From NCBI GenBank assembly GCA_026126025.1, contig JAHCJZ010000004.1, forward strand, positions 1 through 64,000: 64,000 bases of DNA, read 5' to 3'. Made by a program: the position numbers and the translations under genes. Positions within the stretch are counted from its first letter, which is position 1, and the number at the start of each line of letters is the position of its first letter. Positions 35,607-44,787 of this stretch are shown here, piece by piece. A model generated the notes under the pieces. The model worked only from the letters and a program-made list of their open reading frames with translations, was not told the DNA's origin and searched no databases. The stretch is from Bauldia sp. GTDB lineage: Bacteria; Pseudomonadota; Alphaproteobacteria; Rhizobiales; Kaistiaceae.

Positions 35607-36569
35607 TCACACCACCCGCACCACCACCTTCCCCAGCGCCGTGCCCTCTACCAGCGCGCGCATCGCGTCGGGGACGCGATCGAACGGGAACACCGCGCCG
35701 ATGGCGGGGCGGATGACGCCGGCGCGCACCATGTCCGCGACCTCCAGCAAGTCGCGGATGTTGGGGCGCACCATGAGGAGGCGGATGCGGCGGCCGGTGG
35801 TGAGGCGGGTGAGCGGGCTGGCGGCGAGGAGCGCCAGCATGCGGCGCACCGGGCCGCCGACATAGAAATAGGAACCGCCACGCTTCAGCGCGCGGACATA
35901 GTCGGACGCCTTCTGCCGCGCGAACACGTCGAAGATCACGTCGTATTGTTTGCCGGCGCGCCAGAAATCCTCGCGCGCATAGTCGATGAAGTGGTCCGCG
36001 CCGAGCGACCGCACGAAATCCGCCTTGCCGGCATTGTCGACCCCGGTGATCTCGGCGCCGCCGAGCCGCGCGAGCTGCACCGCGAAGGAGCCGGCGCTGC
36101 CGCCGGCGCCGTTGACCAGCACCGTGCTCCCCGGCCGCAGGCGCGCTTTTCGCATCCCCTGCAGCGCGATCATCGCGCCCTGCGGCAGCGCGGCGGCATC
36201 CTCGAAGCCGAGCCCGTCGGGGATCGGCGCCATCGCCCTCTCGCCGGCGCGGGCGAACTCGGCGAAGCCGCCCATCCGGTCCAGATTGTCGCCGAACACC
36301 CGGTCGCCCAGCTTGAACCGCGTCACCTTCGCGCCGACCGCCTCCACGACGCCGGCAATGTCCGAGCCGAGAATCTGGCGCCGCGGCCGCCTGAAGCCGC
36401 CGATCCGCGCATAGGCCGGGAAGCCCGTCAGGCCCTCCTTGTCCGAACCGTTGAGCGAGACCGCGTGGACCTGGACGAGAAGCTCGTTCTCCCGCGGCTC
36501 CGGCACCGGCAGTTCGGCCAGGCGCAGTTGCTCCGGCCCGCCATAGGCCTCGTAGATCCAGGCTCTCAT
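35607..36569 (-). CDS. zinc-independent MDR family NADPH:quinone reductase-like protein
   Basis: A 320-residue medium-chain dehydrogenase. It has an N-terminal GroES-like part (MRAWIYEAYGGPEQL, LGSDIAGVVEAVG) and a Rossmann part with VNGAGGSAGSFAVQLARL. Catalytic and structural zinc cysteines are absent, so it fits the quinone reductase group. The substrate is unknown. ATG 36569 begins the conserved sequence; 11 extra upstream codons are possible but unlikely. Confidence 0.9.
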   Translation of the reverse strand: MRAWIYEAYGGPEQLRLAELPVPEPRENELLVQVHAVSLNGSDKEGLTGFPAYARIGGFRRPRRQILGSDIAGVVEAVGAKVTRFKLGDRVFGDNLDRMGGFAEFARAGERAMAPIPDGLGFEDAAALPQGAMIALQGMRKARLRPGSTVLVNGAGGSAGSFAVQLARLGGAEITGVDNAGKADFVRSLGADHFIDYAREDFWRAGKQYDVIFDVFARQKASDYVRALKRGGSYFYVGGPVRRMLALLAASPLTRLTTGRRIRLLMVRPNIRDLLEVADMVRAGVIRPAIGAVFPFDRVPDAMRALVEGTALGKVVVRVV

Positions 36570-36688
36570 CCCGCGCGCTCTCCGTTCCCGGGTGCGTAGC
36601 ACATCGGGCGGCCGCCGGCCGCGCGGCGCTGGACGCTGCGGCGCTTCGACCGCATGGTGGGAGGGATAGCCGTGATCGGAGAACGGCG

Positions 36689-37057
36689 ATGGCCCCGAAG
36701 TTCCAGACCATCGACGCCTATATCGCGTCGTTTCCGCTCGAGGTCCGTGCCGTCCTCAAGGCGGTGCGCGAGACCATCCGCAAGGCGATCCCCGGCAAGG
36801 CCGAGGAGACGATCAGCTACCAGATCCCGACCTTCAAGCTCGACGGCCGCCATCTCATCTATTTCGCCGGCTGGAAGGACCACGTCTCGGTCTATCCAAC
36901 GCCGGTCGAGATGACCGAGGCGCTGGAGCGCGACCTCGAGCCCTACCGGTCCGGCAAGGCGAGCGCGAACTTCCCGCTCAACAAGCCCGTGCCCTACGGC
37001 CTGATCTCGCGCCTCGTGAAGGCGCGGCTCAAGGAATGGAAGGCGAAAGCCGAGTAA
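36689..37057 (+). CDS. DUF1801 (YdhG-like) protein
   Basis: A 122-residue protein with SFPLEVRAVLKAVRETIRKAIPGKAEETISYQIP and LIYFAGWKDHVSVYP (here cited by segment), characteristic of the DUF1801/iron-chaperone-like fold related to frataxin-like YdhG. The function is not established. No operon partner: a family C repeat follows directly. Confidence 0.88.
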   Translation: MAPKFQTIDAYIASFPLEVRAVLKAVRETIRKAIPGKAEETISYQIPTFKLDGRHLIYFAGWKDHVSVYPTPVEMTEALERDLEPYRSGKASANFPLNKPVPYGLISRLVKARLKEWKAKAE

Positions 37058-37068
37058 GCCTTCCCCTT

Positions 37069-37154
37069 TCGTCATTCCGGCGGAGGCCGGAATCCAGCAC
37101 CACACGCTCCGGCCTTGGCGTGACTCTGGACCCCGGCCTTCGCCGGGGTGACGA
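37069..37154. repeat. family C repeat, copy 4
   Basis: GTCATTCCGGCGGAGGCCGG with AATCCAG, then CTGGACCCCGGCCTTCGCCG with GGGTGACGAGG, immediately downstream of the DUF1801 stop codon. Confidence 0.85.
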
Positions 37155-37192
37155 GGGACTAAGAGGTGGCGGACGATCCGGTTGGCGCGCGG

Positions 37193-37294
37193 CTAGTTGG
37201 CCGTGGTCAGCGACAGATACGGCAGCGCGTAGAACGTGACGAGCGCGAGGGTGCCCGACAGGAACAGGAACACACGAACGCCGAGCCTTTGCAT
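37193..37294 (-). CDS. 33-residue membrane microprotein
   Basis: MQRLGVRVFLFLSGTLALVT is followed by FYALPYLSLTTAN: one strongly hydrophobic helix with basic residues before it, so probably an inner-membrane peptide with N-terminus inside. The ribosome site GGAGG five bases before the ATG is among the best in the window. No homologue is recognised. It stands alone between DUF1801 and the ABC exporter gene. A dedicated promoter is likely, but no clear one is seen. Confidence 0.55.
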   Translation of the reverse strand: MQRLGVRVFLFLSGTLALVTFYALPYLSLTTAN

Positions 37295-37454
37295 CAACCC
37301 CTCCAACCACTGCGCGCCGCTCTCATAGAACAGAACACACGACACGATCGTTGCGCTGAACCGGCGATTAACAGGCGAAACCATGGCAGCGTCGGATTCG
37401 GGCCACGGGCGACATTTCCGCCACAGCCCGGCGGCGCGCTCCCACGGGCTCTCC

Positions 37455-39239
37455 CTACTCCGCGGCTTGCGAGCGGGCTTCGGGCTCGAACTGGAGGCGG
37501 TAGAGCCGCGCGTAGACGCCGCCTGCGGCGAGGAGTGCGCGGTGATTGCCTTCCTCCACCACCGCGCCGTCGGAGAAGACGCAGATCTTGTCGGCCGCAA
37601 GCACGGTCGAAAGGCGGTGGGCCACCACGATCGTCGTCCGCCCTGCCTTGAGCCGGTCGAACGCCGCCTGGACCTTGGCCTCGGAGTCGGAATCGAGCGC
37701 CGAGGTCGCCTCGTCGAGGAGCACCATCCTCGCATTGCGCAGCAGCGCGCGCGCGATCGCGATGCGCTGGCGCTGGCCGCCCGAGAGCTGGGCGCCCTGC
37801 TCGCCGGCCTCGGTGTCGTAGCCCTTGGGCAGCGCGCGAATGAAGCCGTCGGCGAGCGCGTCGCGCGCGGCCGCCTCGACCTCGGCGTCGGTGGCGTCGA
37901 GCCGGCCGTAGCGGATGTTGTCACGCACCGTGCCGGTGAAGAGCCGGATGTCCTGGCTGACCAGCGCCGTCTGCGCGCGAAGCGAGGTAACGTCCACCGT
38001 CGCAATGTCGGTGCCGTCGATCAGGATGCGCCCGCCCGCCGGCTCCACGAACCGCTCGATCAGCGCGATGACGGTGCTCTTGCCGGCGCCGGACGGCCCG
38101 ACCAGCGCCGTGGTCTCGCCGGCCTTGGCGGTGAAGCTGAGCGCATCGAACAGGCGCTGCTCGGGGCGGTAGCGGAAGGCGACGCGGTCGAACACGATCT
38201 CGCCGCGCGGCACCGCGAGCGGCGCACCGCCGGTCGGCGCGGGCGCCGGCTCGTCGAGGAGCTCGTAGATCATCCGCGCGCCGACCATCTTGCCGGCGAG
38301 CTGCGCGTTGAAGCGCGCCAGCCGCGCCGCCGGCTCATAAGCGAGGAGCATCGCGGTGATGAAGGCGACGAACGCGCCCGGCGTCGCGTCGGAATTGACC
38401 ACCGCATAGCCGGTCCACAGCAGAATGCCCGCGACCGCGAGGCCGGCGAGCGATTCCATGATCGGCGCGGTCCGCGCGCTCTGCGTCGCGACGCGATTGG
38501 CGCGCGCCTCGGCCTCGCCGATCGCGGTCTCCATCTTCCGCCGCATCACCGGCTCGAGGGTGAAGGCGCGGACCACGCGGATGCCGAGCGCGGTCTCCTG
38601 CAGCAGCGCGCCGATCTGCCCGACGAAGCGCACCTCGGCGTCGGCGGCATGGCGGATGCGGCGCAGGAGCCGCGCGACGAGGAAGATCGCGACCGGCCCG
38701 ATCAGGAACACGGCGAGCGAGAGGAGCGGGCTCTGCCAGATCATCACCGCGACCAGCACCATGAGGGTGAGGAGGTCGCGGATGATGGTGTTGCCGATCT
38801 TCTCCAGCGCATCGCGCACGGCGAGCGCGTGATGCGTCATCCGCGTCACCAGCTCGGCGGAATGCGTGCGGTCGAAGAAGGCGGTGCCGAGCGCCAGGAT
38901 CTTGTCGAAGAGCCGCCGCTGCAGCCGCGCCACGATGCCGTTGCCGATCTGCGCCAGGAGGACGGTGCTGACATAGTTGGCGCCCCCGCGCAGCACGAAG
39001 AGGCCGCCCATCAGCAACGGCACCAGGATGATCAGCCGCTCCTCGCGCGCGAAGAAGATGCCGTCGACGACATCGCGCATCAGCCAGGCGCTGGCGCCGG
39101 TGGTCGCGGCATAGACCGCCATCATCAGCGCCGCGATCACATAGCGGCCGAGATAGTCGCGCCCGTTCTCGGCGATCAGCCGCCGCGCAAGGCGCAGGTC
39201 GCCGCCGGGTTTTGCCGCTAGTGCTGGCGCGTGGTCCAT
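37455..39239 (-). CDS. ABC transporter, permease-ATPase fusion (MsbA-like exporter)
   Basis: A 594-residue half-transporter. The six-helix type IV exporter domain covers about 30-320. The ATPase domain follows: Walker A VGPSGAGKST, Q-loop LVSQDIRLF, signature LSGGQRQR, Walker B MVLLDEATSALD and the switch His in AHRLST. It probably acts as a homodimer. Lipid A or lipid export (MsbA) is plausible from similarity, but the substrate is not proven. Confidence 0.92.
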   Translation of the reverse strand: MDHAPALAAKPGGDLRLARRLIAENGRDYLGRYVIAALMMAVYAATTGASAWLMRDVVDGIFFAREERLIILVPLLMGGLFVLRGGANYVSTVLLAQIGNGIVARLQRRLFDKILALGTAFFDRTHSAELVTRMTHHALAVRDALEKIGNTIIRDLLTLMVLVAVMIWQSPLLSLAVFLIGPVAIFLVARLLRRIRHAADAEVRFVGQIGALLQETALGIRVVRAFTLEPVMRRKMETAIGEAEARANRVATQSARTAPIMESLAGLAVAGILLWTGYAVVNSDATPGAFVAFITAMLLAYEPAARLARFNAQLAGKMVGARMIYELLDEPAPAPTGGAPLAVPRGEIVFDRVAFRYRPEQRLFDALSFTAKAGETTALVGPSGAGKSTVIALIERFVEPAGGRILIDGTDIATVDVTSLRAQTALVSQDIRLFTGTVRDNIRYGRLDATDAEVEAAARDALADGFIRALPKGYDTEAGEQGAQLSGGQRQRIAIARALLRNARMVLLDEATSALDSDSEAKVQAAFDRLKAGRTTIVVAHRLSTVLAADKICVFSDGAVVEEGNHRALLAAGGVYARLYRLQFEPEARSQAAE

Positions 39240-39300
39240 GATGGCGCGGGTATAGGCGGTTTCGGCGCGCCTGTCGTGGCGGCGGGCCGCCTTGCTCCTT

Positions 39301-39500
39301 TCAACCTCCCCCTTGCGGGGAGGTCGAACCGGCGCAGCCGGTTCGGGTGGGGGTGCGGCCGTTCATCGATCGCTTTGATTCAGCAACCCTCCCCGAAACC
39401 GCTTCGCGGTTTCGACCCTCCCACCCAACACGGGTTTACCCGTGTTGGGTTTCCAACTTGGCGAAGTCGGAAACATCCGACTTCGCTGGGAGGGTTGAAG
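39301..39500. repeat. family B repeat, copy 2, with extra nested hairpins
   Basis: It begins CCTCCCCCTTGCGGGG and has the GAACCGG/CCGGTTC hairpin, then CCGAAACCGCTTCGCGGTTTCG. Unlike the other copies, the right end carries CAACACGGGTTTACCCGTGTTG and CGAAGTCGG...CCGACTTCG before the closing GGGAGGGTTGAAG. The last part may be a second element inserted in the first. Confidence 0.75.
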
Positions 39501-39506
39501 CGGAGC

Positions 39507-40673
39507 TCACGCCGGCATCGTCGTCTCGACCAGCCGCACCCAGTACGAGCAGCCGAGGGGGATGATCGAATCGTCGAAGTCGAAGGTGGGGTTGTGGAGC
39601 CCCGCGCTGTCGCCATTGCCGATGAAGATGAAGGCGCCCGGCCGCGCCTCCAGCATGTAGGCGAAATCCTCCGCGCCCATGATCGCCGGGGTGTTGGGAT
39701 CGACCCGCTCCGTCCCCGCCACCTCGGCCGCCGCGCGGAGCGCCGCTTCGGTCTCGGCCGGGTGGTTCACCGTCACCGGGTAGTTCCGCTTGTAGGCGAT
39801 CGTCGCGGTCGTGCCGTAGGCGGCCGCGGTTTGCTCGACGATGGCGCGAAGCCGCGTCTCCGCAAGGTCGCGGATCGCGGGCTGGAGGGTGCGCACCGTA
39901 CCGGTCAGCTTGGCGAAGTCGGGGATGATGTTGGAGCCGGTGCCGGCGTTGAACCGCGTCACCGTCACCACCGCCGATTCCATCGCCGCGACGTTGCGCG
40001 ACACGATGGTCTGCAGCGCCTGGACGATCGCCGACGCCGCCACGATCGGGTCGACCGTCTGGTGCGGCATCGCCGCATGGCCGCCGCGACCGGTGACCTC
40101 GATCTTGAACTCGTCGGTCGAGGCCATCATCGGCCCCGGGCGCAGCGCGAAATGGCCGAGGCGAATCCCCGGCATGTTGTGCATGCCGTAGACCTCCTGG
40201 ATGCCGAAGCGGTCCATCAGGCCGTCCTCGACCATCGCCTTGCCGCCCGCACCGCCTTCCTCCGCGGGCTGGAAGATCATGATCGCAGTGCCATCGAAAT
40301 TCCGGGTCTCGGAAAGATGCCGCGCCGCGCCAAGCAGCATCGCCGTGTGGCCGTCATGGCCGCAGGCATGCATGAGGCCGGGGTTCGCCGAGGCATAGGG
40401 CTTGCCGGTGAGCTCCTCGATCGGCAGCGCATCCATGTCGGCGCGAAGGCCGATCACCCGCCCGCTGGCATTGCTCCTGCCGCGGATGACGCCGACGACG
40501 CCGGTCCTGCCGATCCCGGTGACGACCTCGTCCACGCCGAAGCTCCGCAGCTTGTCGGCGACGACGCCGGCCGTGCGGTGCACCTCGTAGAGAAGCTCGG
40601 GGTTGCGGTGGATGTCGTGTCGCCATTCGGCGATCTCGTCGGCCACCTCGGCGAGGCGGTTGATGATCGGCAT
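39507..40673 (-). CDS. M20-family amidohydrolase (hippurate hydrolase-like)
   Basis: A 388-residue metallopeptidase-fold amidohydrolase. HDIHRNPELLYEVHRT is at the N-terminus. Metal and catalytic residues are in ALPIEELTGKPYAS, MHACGHDGHTAMLLG and FQPAEEGGAGGKAMVEDG. TGRGGHAAMPHQTVDPI is the dimerisation domain segment, and PAIMGAEDFAYMLE is near the end. It cleaves N-acyl amino acids; the natural substrate is unknown. Start 40673 (MPIINRL) matches the family, while the longer open frame crosses the neighbouring dac gene. Confidence 0.93.
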   Translation of the reverse strand: MPIINRLAEVADEIAEWRHDIHRNPELLYEVHRTAGVVADKLRSFGVDEVVTGIGRTGVVGVIRGRSNASGRVIGLRADMDALPIEELTGKPYASANPGLMHACGHDGHTAMLLGAARHLSETRNFDGTAIMIFQPAEEGGAGGKAMVEDGLMDRFGIQEVYGMHNMPGIRLGHFALRPGPMMASTDEFKIEVTGRGGHAAMPHQTVDPIVAASAIVQALQTIVSRNVAAMESAVVTVTRFNAGTGSNIIPDFAKLTGTVRTLQPAIRDLAETRLRAIVEQTAAAYGTTATIAYKRNYPVTVNHPAETEAALRAAAEVAGTERVDPNTPAIMGAEDFAYMLEARPGAFIFIGNGDSAGLHNPTFDFDDSIIPLGCSYWVRLVETTMPA

Positions 40674-40786
40674 GATACGTCCTGCGGGTCCCGCGCGTTC
40701 AGAGCGCACTGTGGCCCGATCGGCCGGATTCCGCCAGTCCTCCGCGAGGCTCAGGACAGTCGCGGCCGTCATCCATGGCGGCGGGG

Positions 40787-41875
40787 CTAGCCCGGCATGA
40801 GGTCCAACGCGGCGCCGAGGGGCGGGGGCCGGGGCCGCGGGACGGGAACCGGCACGAAGATGGTGGCGTCCATGTCGGCGCCGCCGGTGAAGACCGGGAC
40901 CGGCGTCTGCGGGATCAGCGGCCAGCCGAGGATCGCGGTGATCGGCCCGGGGGTCGCCTCCGGCGACGCGATGACCTCGGCATCCGGCGCCGGCGTCGGG
41001 CACACCGTGCCACGCATGTCGGCCGGCGCCGCGGAGGGCAGGCGCGGGGTGAAGGCCTCGACCGATGCGGCGATGACATTGACCATCCCGCCGAAGCCGC
41101 GGTCGAGGAGGAGCGCGGCGCGCTCGGCGCGGCGGAGCGGCGTGGTCTCGCCGAGGACGACGACGATGAGCGTCCGCCCGCTGCGCGTCGCCGAGCCGAC
41201 GAGGTTGAAGCCGGCGGCGCAGATGTAGCCGGTCTTCATGCCGTTCGCGCCGGGATAGAACTCCAGCAGTGTGTTGGCCGACGGCATCAGCGTCGCGCCA
41301 TAGGAGATCGCGCCGATCGCGAAGAGCTCGCGATATTGCGGGAAGTCGTTCCAGATCGTGCGCGCCAGCACTGCCATGTCGCGCGCGGTGGTGGATTGCC
41401 CGCTGCCGGGAAGGCCATGCGGGTTGATGAAATTGGTGCCGGTGAGGCCGAGGCGCTGGGCGGCGGCGTTCATCTGCATGATGAAGGCGGACTCGCTCCC
41501 CGCCATCATCTCGGCAACGGCGACCGCGATGTCGTTGGCCGACTTCACGATCAGCATCTTCAGCGCGTTGTCGACGGTGATGACCGTGCCGGCGGGGAAG
41601 CCCATCTTGCTCGGCGGCTCCGCGAGGGCGCGGGCGCTGACCGTTACCGGCGAATCGAGCTGGAGCCGCTCGTCCTCCAGCGCCTCGAAGACGAGGTAGA
41701 CGGTCATCAGCTTGGTGAGCGAGGCGGGGTACCACAGCTCGCCGGACCGGTTCTCGGCAAGGACCGCGCCGGTGTCGGCGTCCACCAGGATGAACGGCGC
41801 GTCCTGCGCCCGCGCCGAAAGCGGCGCCAGCGCGACAATGATGAGCACTATCAGTCCGATCGCCCGGCTGAACAC
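40787..41875 (-). CDS. D-alanyl-D-alanine carboxypeptidase (PBP5 type)
   Basis: A 362-residue periplasmic enzyme with signal peptide (cleavage after about residue 23, SARAQ). Motifs are SLTK (Ser52, Lys55), SAN (112-114) and KTG (214-216). It trims the terminal D-Ala from peptidoglycan pentapeptides. The C-terminal 60 residues are Pro-rich (VPVPVPRPRPPPL), without the amphipathic anchor of E. coli PBP5, so membrane attachment is uncertain. Confidence 0.93.
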   Translation of the reverse strand: MFSRAIGLIVLIIVALAPLSARAQDAPFILVDADTGAVLAENRSGELWYPASLTKLMTVYLVFEALEDERLQLDSPVTVSARALAEPPSKMGFPAGTVITVDNALKMLIVKSANDIAVAVAEMMAGSESAFIMQMNAAAQRLGLTGTNFINPHGLPGSGQSTTARDMAVLARTIWNDFPQYRELFAIGAISYGATLMPSANTLLEFYPGANGMKTGYICAAGFNLVGSATRSGRTLIVVVLGETTPLRRAERAALLLDRGFGGMVNVIAASVEAFTPRLPSAAPADMRGTVCPTPAPDAEVIASPEATPGPITAILGWPLIPQTPVPVFTGGADMDATIFVPVPVPRPRPPPLGAALDLMPG

Positions 41876-42054
41876 GTCCCCGATCCCGTCGATGGCTACG
41901 CCCGTGGCCCAGCCCGGCCGGGCCTTTCTAGTCGGCCGGGCGCGGTCTCGTAAAGCGGGGCGAGCGGCCGTGGCGGAACCCCGGCGACGATCACCGGGTT
42001 AACGAGGCAAGAGGCCCCGCCACGGTGCGGGCGCCAATCTCAGGGAGTACCGCC
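41876..42054. other. intergenic region with two inverted repeats
   Basis: CCCGGCCG (41913-41920) pairs with CGGCCGGG (41933-41940). CCGTGGCGG (41968-41976) pairs with CCGCCACGG (42017-42025) around a 40-base loop. It lies upstream of both the minus-strand carboxypeptidase gene and a plus-strand small ORF, so it should contain promoters for both, but none is clear. Confidence 0.5.
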
Positions 42055-43011
42055 ATGACCATCGCGATTGTTGCCGGGGCGCTGGCCGTCATCCTCGCCC
42101 TCCTCGCCTTCCCCCCACATCACGACGTCGCGCCGCGTGCGGTTGCGGTCCGCCGGGATCGGCGCCGGGCCGAGTATCTTCGCGCCACGCTCGACTGAGC
42201 GGCGAAGCCACAGGCCGAGGCGGGTCAGCCCCGCCTCCATCGCGTCATTGGTGAGGAAGGCCGGCGGGACGACGAAGAGGACATAGTGGACGACGGCGAT
42301 CACGAAGAGCGTCAGCCCCCACGAGATCAGGACGTCCGACAGGAAATGGCCGCCAAAGGCGATGCGGTTGAGCGACACCAGCGTCGCGAAGGCAAGCGTC
42401 GCCACCAGCACCGCGCGCCGCCAGCGCGGCGGCGCCACCACCACCAGCACGACCAGCCAGATCGCCGCCGAGGCCTCCCCGGCGACGAAGGAGCAGTTGG
42501 TGGCGCAATAGTCGGTGAACTGCCAGGCCGGCACGAACGGGCTCTCGCCGCCGAAATCGGCGATGTCGATCGGGCGTGGCCGGCCCGAGATCTCCTTGAG
42601 GAAGCCGTTGACCAGAAGCCCCGGCCCGAGGACGAGGCTGGTCAGGAAGAACGCCACGGTGCGCGGCTGGACCGCGCTCGCCCGCTGCGGCAGCGCGATC
42701 TTGAGGATCACGGTCGCGATCAGCGCCAGCGCGATGATCCACATGACCGTGTTGGCCGCTTCGCGCAGCCAGATCGCGAACGGGATGCGCGACGCCGGGA
42801 AGAAGCCGGTCTCCGGGTCGTAGAAGCCGCGGCTGAACCAGAGGTCGAGCCGCGGCAGCAGGATGAAGACGAGCGACAGCAGAAGCGTGGCGATCGCGAA
42901 CACGATCACCGGCCGCTCGGCGACCCAGATCGTGGCGAAGCGCACCGGCTGCGGAATGCGGCCGAGCCAGCCTTCCGGCGCACCGCCCGGCATTGATGGG
43001 TCGCTCATCAT
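42040..43011 (-). CDS. PAP2-family lipid phosphatase (LpxE-like)
   Basis: A 323-residue inner-membrane phosphatase with five to six helices. The acid phosphatase motifs are FLKEISGRPRP, NCSFVAGEAS and SLNRIAFGGHFLSD. The form NCSFVAGE resembles LpxE enzymes that remove the 1-phosphate of lipid A, and phosphatidylglycerophosphate is another possible substrate. The last 55 residues after RRSVERGAK are charged, low in conservation and antisense to a small ORF; the true end could be functionally irrelevant. Confidence 0.88.
   Translation of the reverse strand: MMSDPSMPGGAPEGWLGRIPQPVRFATIWVAERPVIVFAIATLLLSLVFILLPRLDLWFSRGFYDPETGFFPASRIPFAIWLREAANTVMWIIALALIATVILKIALPQRASAVQPRTVAFFLTSLVLGPGLLVNGFLKEISGRPRPIDIADFGGESPFVPAWQFTDYCATNCSFVAGEASAAIWLVVLVVVAPPRWRRAVLVATLAFATLVSLNRIAFGGHFLSDVLISWGLTLFVIAVVHYVLFVVPPAFLTNDAMEAGLTRLGLWLRRSVERGAKILGPAPIPADRNRTRRDVVMWGEGEEGEDDGQRPGNNRDGHGGTP
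42055..42198 (+). CDS. 47-residue membrane ORF antisense to the PAP2 3' end
   Basis: The ORF codes for an N-terminal hydrophobic helix (TIAIVAGALAVILALLAF, residues 2-19) and a basic tail rich in Arg. CAGGGAG lies seven bases before the ATG. It lies wholly inside the PAP2 reading frame on the other strand, so only one of the two may be under selection there. I do not recognise a family. Confidence 0.45.
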   Translation: MTIAIVAGALAVILALLAFPPHHDVAPRAVAVRRDRRRAEYLRATLD

Positions 43012-43333
43012 GGGCGCCTCTTCGCGATCGAGATAGGCACAAAGCCCGCGCTTGTCACGCGGGCGACCTGCCTCTCGTCACTACGACCGCCGGAATGGCG
43101 AGGGGAACATCGGCCCCATCCTCCGCTCGTCCCGGACAGCGTGCGGCGAAGCCGCATCGCGTGAGCCGGGATCCAGCGCGAGACTTCGCGGCGAAGCCGC
43201 GTCATTCGGCACGTCCATTGCCATTGCGCTAGTCGCGCAACGAGCGTCGCTTCGCGACGATTCTTGCGCTGGGTCCCGGATCACGTGACGCGGCTTCGCC
43301 GCGCACTGTCCGGGATGAGCGGGATTTAGGCGC
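43012..43333. other. intergenic region between rlmN and PAP2 gene
   Basis: A 322-base gap. About 190 bases (43126-43322) are a long family D repeat. The remaining part next to the PAP2 start carries no clear promoter. No RNA gene seen. Confidence 0.6.
43126..43322. repeat. family D repeat, copy 3 (long form)
   Basis: Bounded by CCCGGACAGCGTGCGGCG and GCGCACTGTCCGGGATGAGCGG. Inside are GCGGCGAAGCCGC and GCGTCGCTTCGCGACG hairpins. This is the long variant also seen at 11326-11515. Confidence 0.8.
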
Positions 43334-44551
43334 CTAACCCTCGCCGGCGGGGATCATGGCCTCCAGGGCGAGGCGCTCGCGCGCCCGCAACCGTTCGCTT
43401 TCGCTCTTGAGCTGGCCGCAGGCGGCGAGGATGTCGCGGCCGCGGGGGGTGCGGATCGGCGAGGCGTAGCCGGCGCGGTTGATCACCTCGGCGAAGCGCT
43501 CGATCTGCTCCCAGTCCGAGCATTCGTAGCTTGAGCCCGGCCACGGATTGAACGGGATGAGGTTGATCTTGGCCGGGATGCCGCGCAGCAGCCTAACCAG
43601 CTCGCGGGCATCGGCGAGCGTATCGTTGACGTCCTTCAGCATCACATATTCGAAGGTGATGCGGCGGGCGTTGGAGAGGCCGGGATAAGCGCGGCACGCG
43701 GCCAGCAGCTCGGCGATCGGGTATTTCTTGTTGATCGGCACCAGCACGTCGCGGAGCTCGTCGCGCACCGCGTGGAGCGAGACTGCGAGCATTACGCCGA
43801 TCTCCTCACCGGCGCGGGGGATCTCCGGCACGACGCCCGAGGTGGAGAGCGTGATGCGGCGCTTCGACAGCGCGATGCCCTCGCCGTCGGAGACGGTGAG
43901 GAGCGCGTCGCGGACATTGTCGAAATTGTAGAGCGGCTCGCCCATCCCCATCATCACGACATTGGTGACGCGGCGGCCTTCGTTCGGGATCACCGCGCCG
44001 ACCGGCGTCGCCGCATCGGGGAAATCGCCGAGCCGGTCGCGGGCGAGGAGGATCTGCGACACGATCTCGCCGGCGGTGAGGTTCCGCACCATGCGCTGTG
44101 TGCCGGTGTGGCAGAACGAGCAGGTCAGCGTGCAGCCGACCTGGCTGGAGACGCAGAGCGTGCCGCGGTCCTCCTCGGGGATGTAGACCGCCTCGACCTC
44201 GACCGGGCGGCCGGCGCCGCGCGGCGGAAAGCGCAGCAGCCATTTCCGCGTGCCGTCGGTCGACACCTGCTCCGACACGATCTGCGGCCGCGCGATGGTG
44301 AAGCGTTGGGCAAGCGCCGTGCGCAAATCCTTGCCGATATTCGCCATCGCGCCGAAATCCGCCACGCCGCGGCCGTAGAGCCAGTTCCACAGCTGCGCCA
44401 CGCGCATGCGGACCTGCCGCTCGGGCACGCCGATCTCCGCCAGCGCCGCGCCGAGCGCATCGCGCGACAGCCCGATCAGCGACGGCGGATCGGCCTCGAC
44501 GGCAAACGGCGCCGCAGGCCGCGGAACGGGATGGACGGCGATGTCGGTCAC
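43334..44551 (-). CDS. rlmN: dual-specificity rRNA (A2503-C2)/tRNA (A37-C2) methyltransferase RlmN
   Basis: A 405-residue radical SAM methyltransferase modifying 23S rRNA A2503 and tRNA A37. The iron-sulfur cysteines are Cys140, Cys144 and Cys147 in [41 protein letters not shown] and [17 protein letters not shown] follow, and the catalytic Cys is in ILAACGQL. The GTG at 44551 (VTDIAVH) is used; 24 more upstream codons have no family support. Confidence 0.95.
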   Translation of the reverse strand: MTDIAVHPVPRPAAPFAVEADPPSLIGLSRDALGAALAEIGVPERQVRMRVAQLWNWLYGRGVADFGAMANIGKDLRTALAQRFTIARPQIVSEQVSTDGTRKWLLRFPPRGAGRPVEVEAVYIPEEDRGTLCVSSQVGCTLTCSFCHTGTQRMVRNLTAGEIVSQILLARDRLGDFPDAATPVGAVIPNEGRRVTNVVMMGMGEPLYNFDNVRDALLTVSDGEGIALSKRRITLSTSGVVPEIPRAGEEIGVMLAVSLHAVRDELRDVLVPINKKYPIAELLAACRAYPGLSNARRITFEYVMLKDVNDTLADARELVRLLRGIPAKINLIPFNPWPGSSYECSDWEQIERFAEVINRAGYASPIRTPRGRDILAACGQLKSESERLRARERLALEAMIPAGEG

Positions 44552-44620
44552 GGGCGCGGGTCTACACGGGACGCGCAGCAAATGGCAATCGCGGCCCGGC
44601 CGGGCAAGAGCCTCGGAGCA

Positions 44621-44761
44621 CAACCCTCCCCTTGCGGGAGGGTCGAAACCGCGCAGCGGTTTCGGGGAGGGGTGCTGACGCAGTGGAAATACCGGGAGTC
44701 AGCACCCCCTTCCCGAAGCTCGCTTCGCGACCTTCGACCTCCCCGCAAGGGGGAGGTTCAA
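44621..44761. repeat. family B repeat, copy 3
   Basis: Starts CAACCCTCCCCTTGCGGGAGG and ends CCTCCCCGCAAGGGGGAGGTT, with CGAAACCGCGCAGCGGTTTCG and CGAAGCTCGCTTCG hairpins inside. It lies upstream of rlmN and downstream of the ialB-like gene. Confidence 0.85.
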
Positions 44762-44787
44762 GATCGGATGATTTTGGCCGCTATCCG

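Noticed and set aside
40674-41735. N-terminal extension of the M20 amidohydrolase to 742 residues
   Set aside because: It is a shifted frame of the D-Ala-D-Ala carboxypeptidase gene, with Arg/Pro-rich shadow composition.
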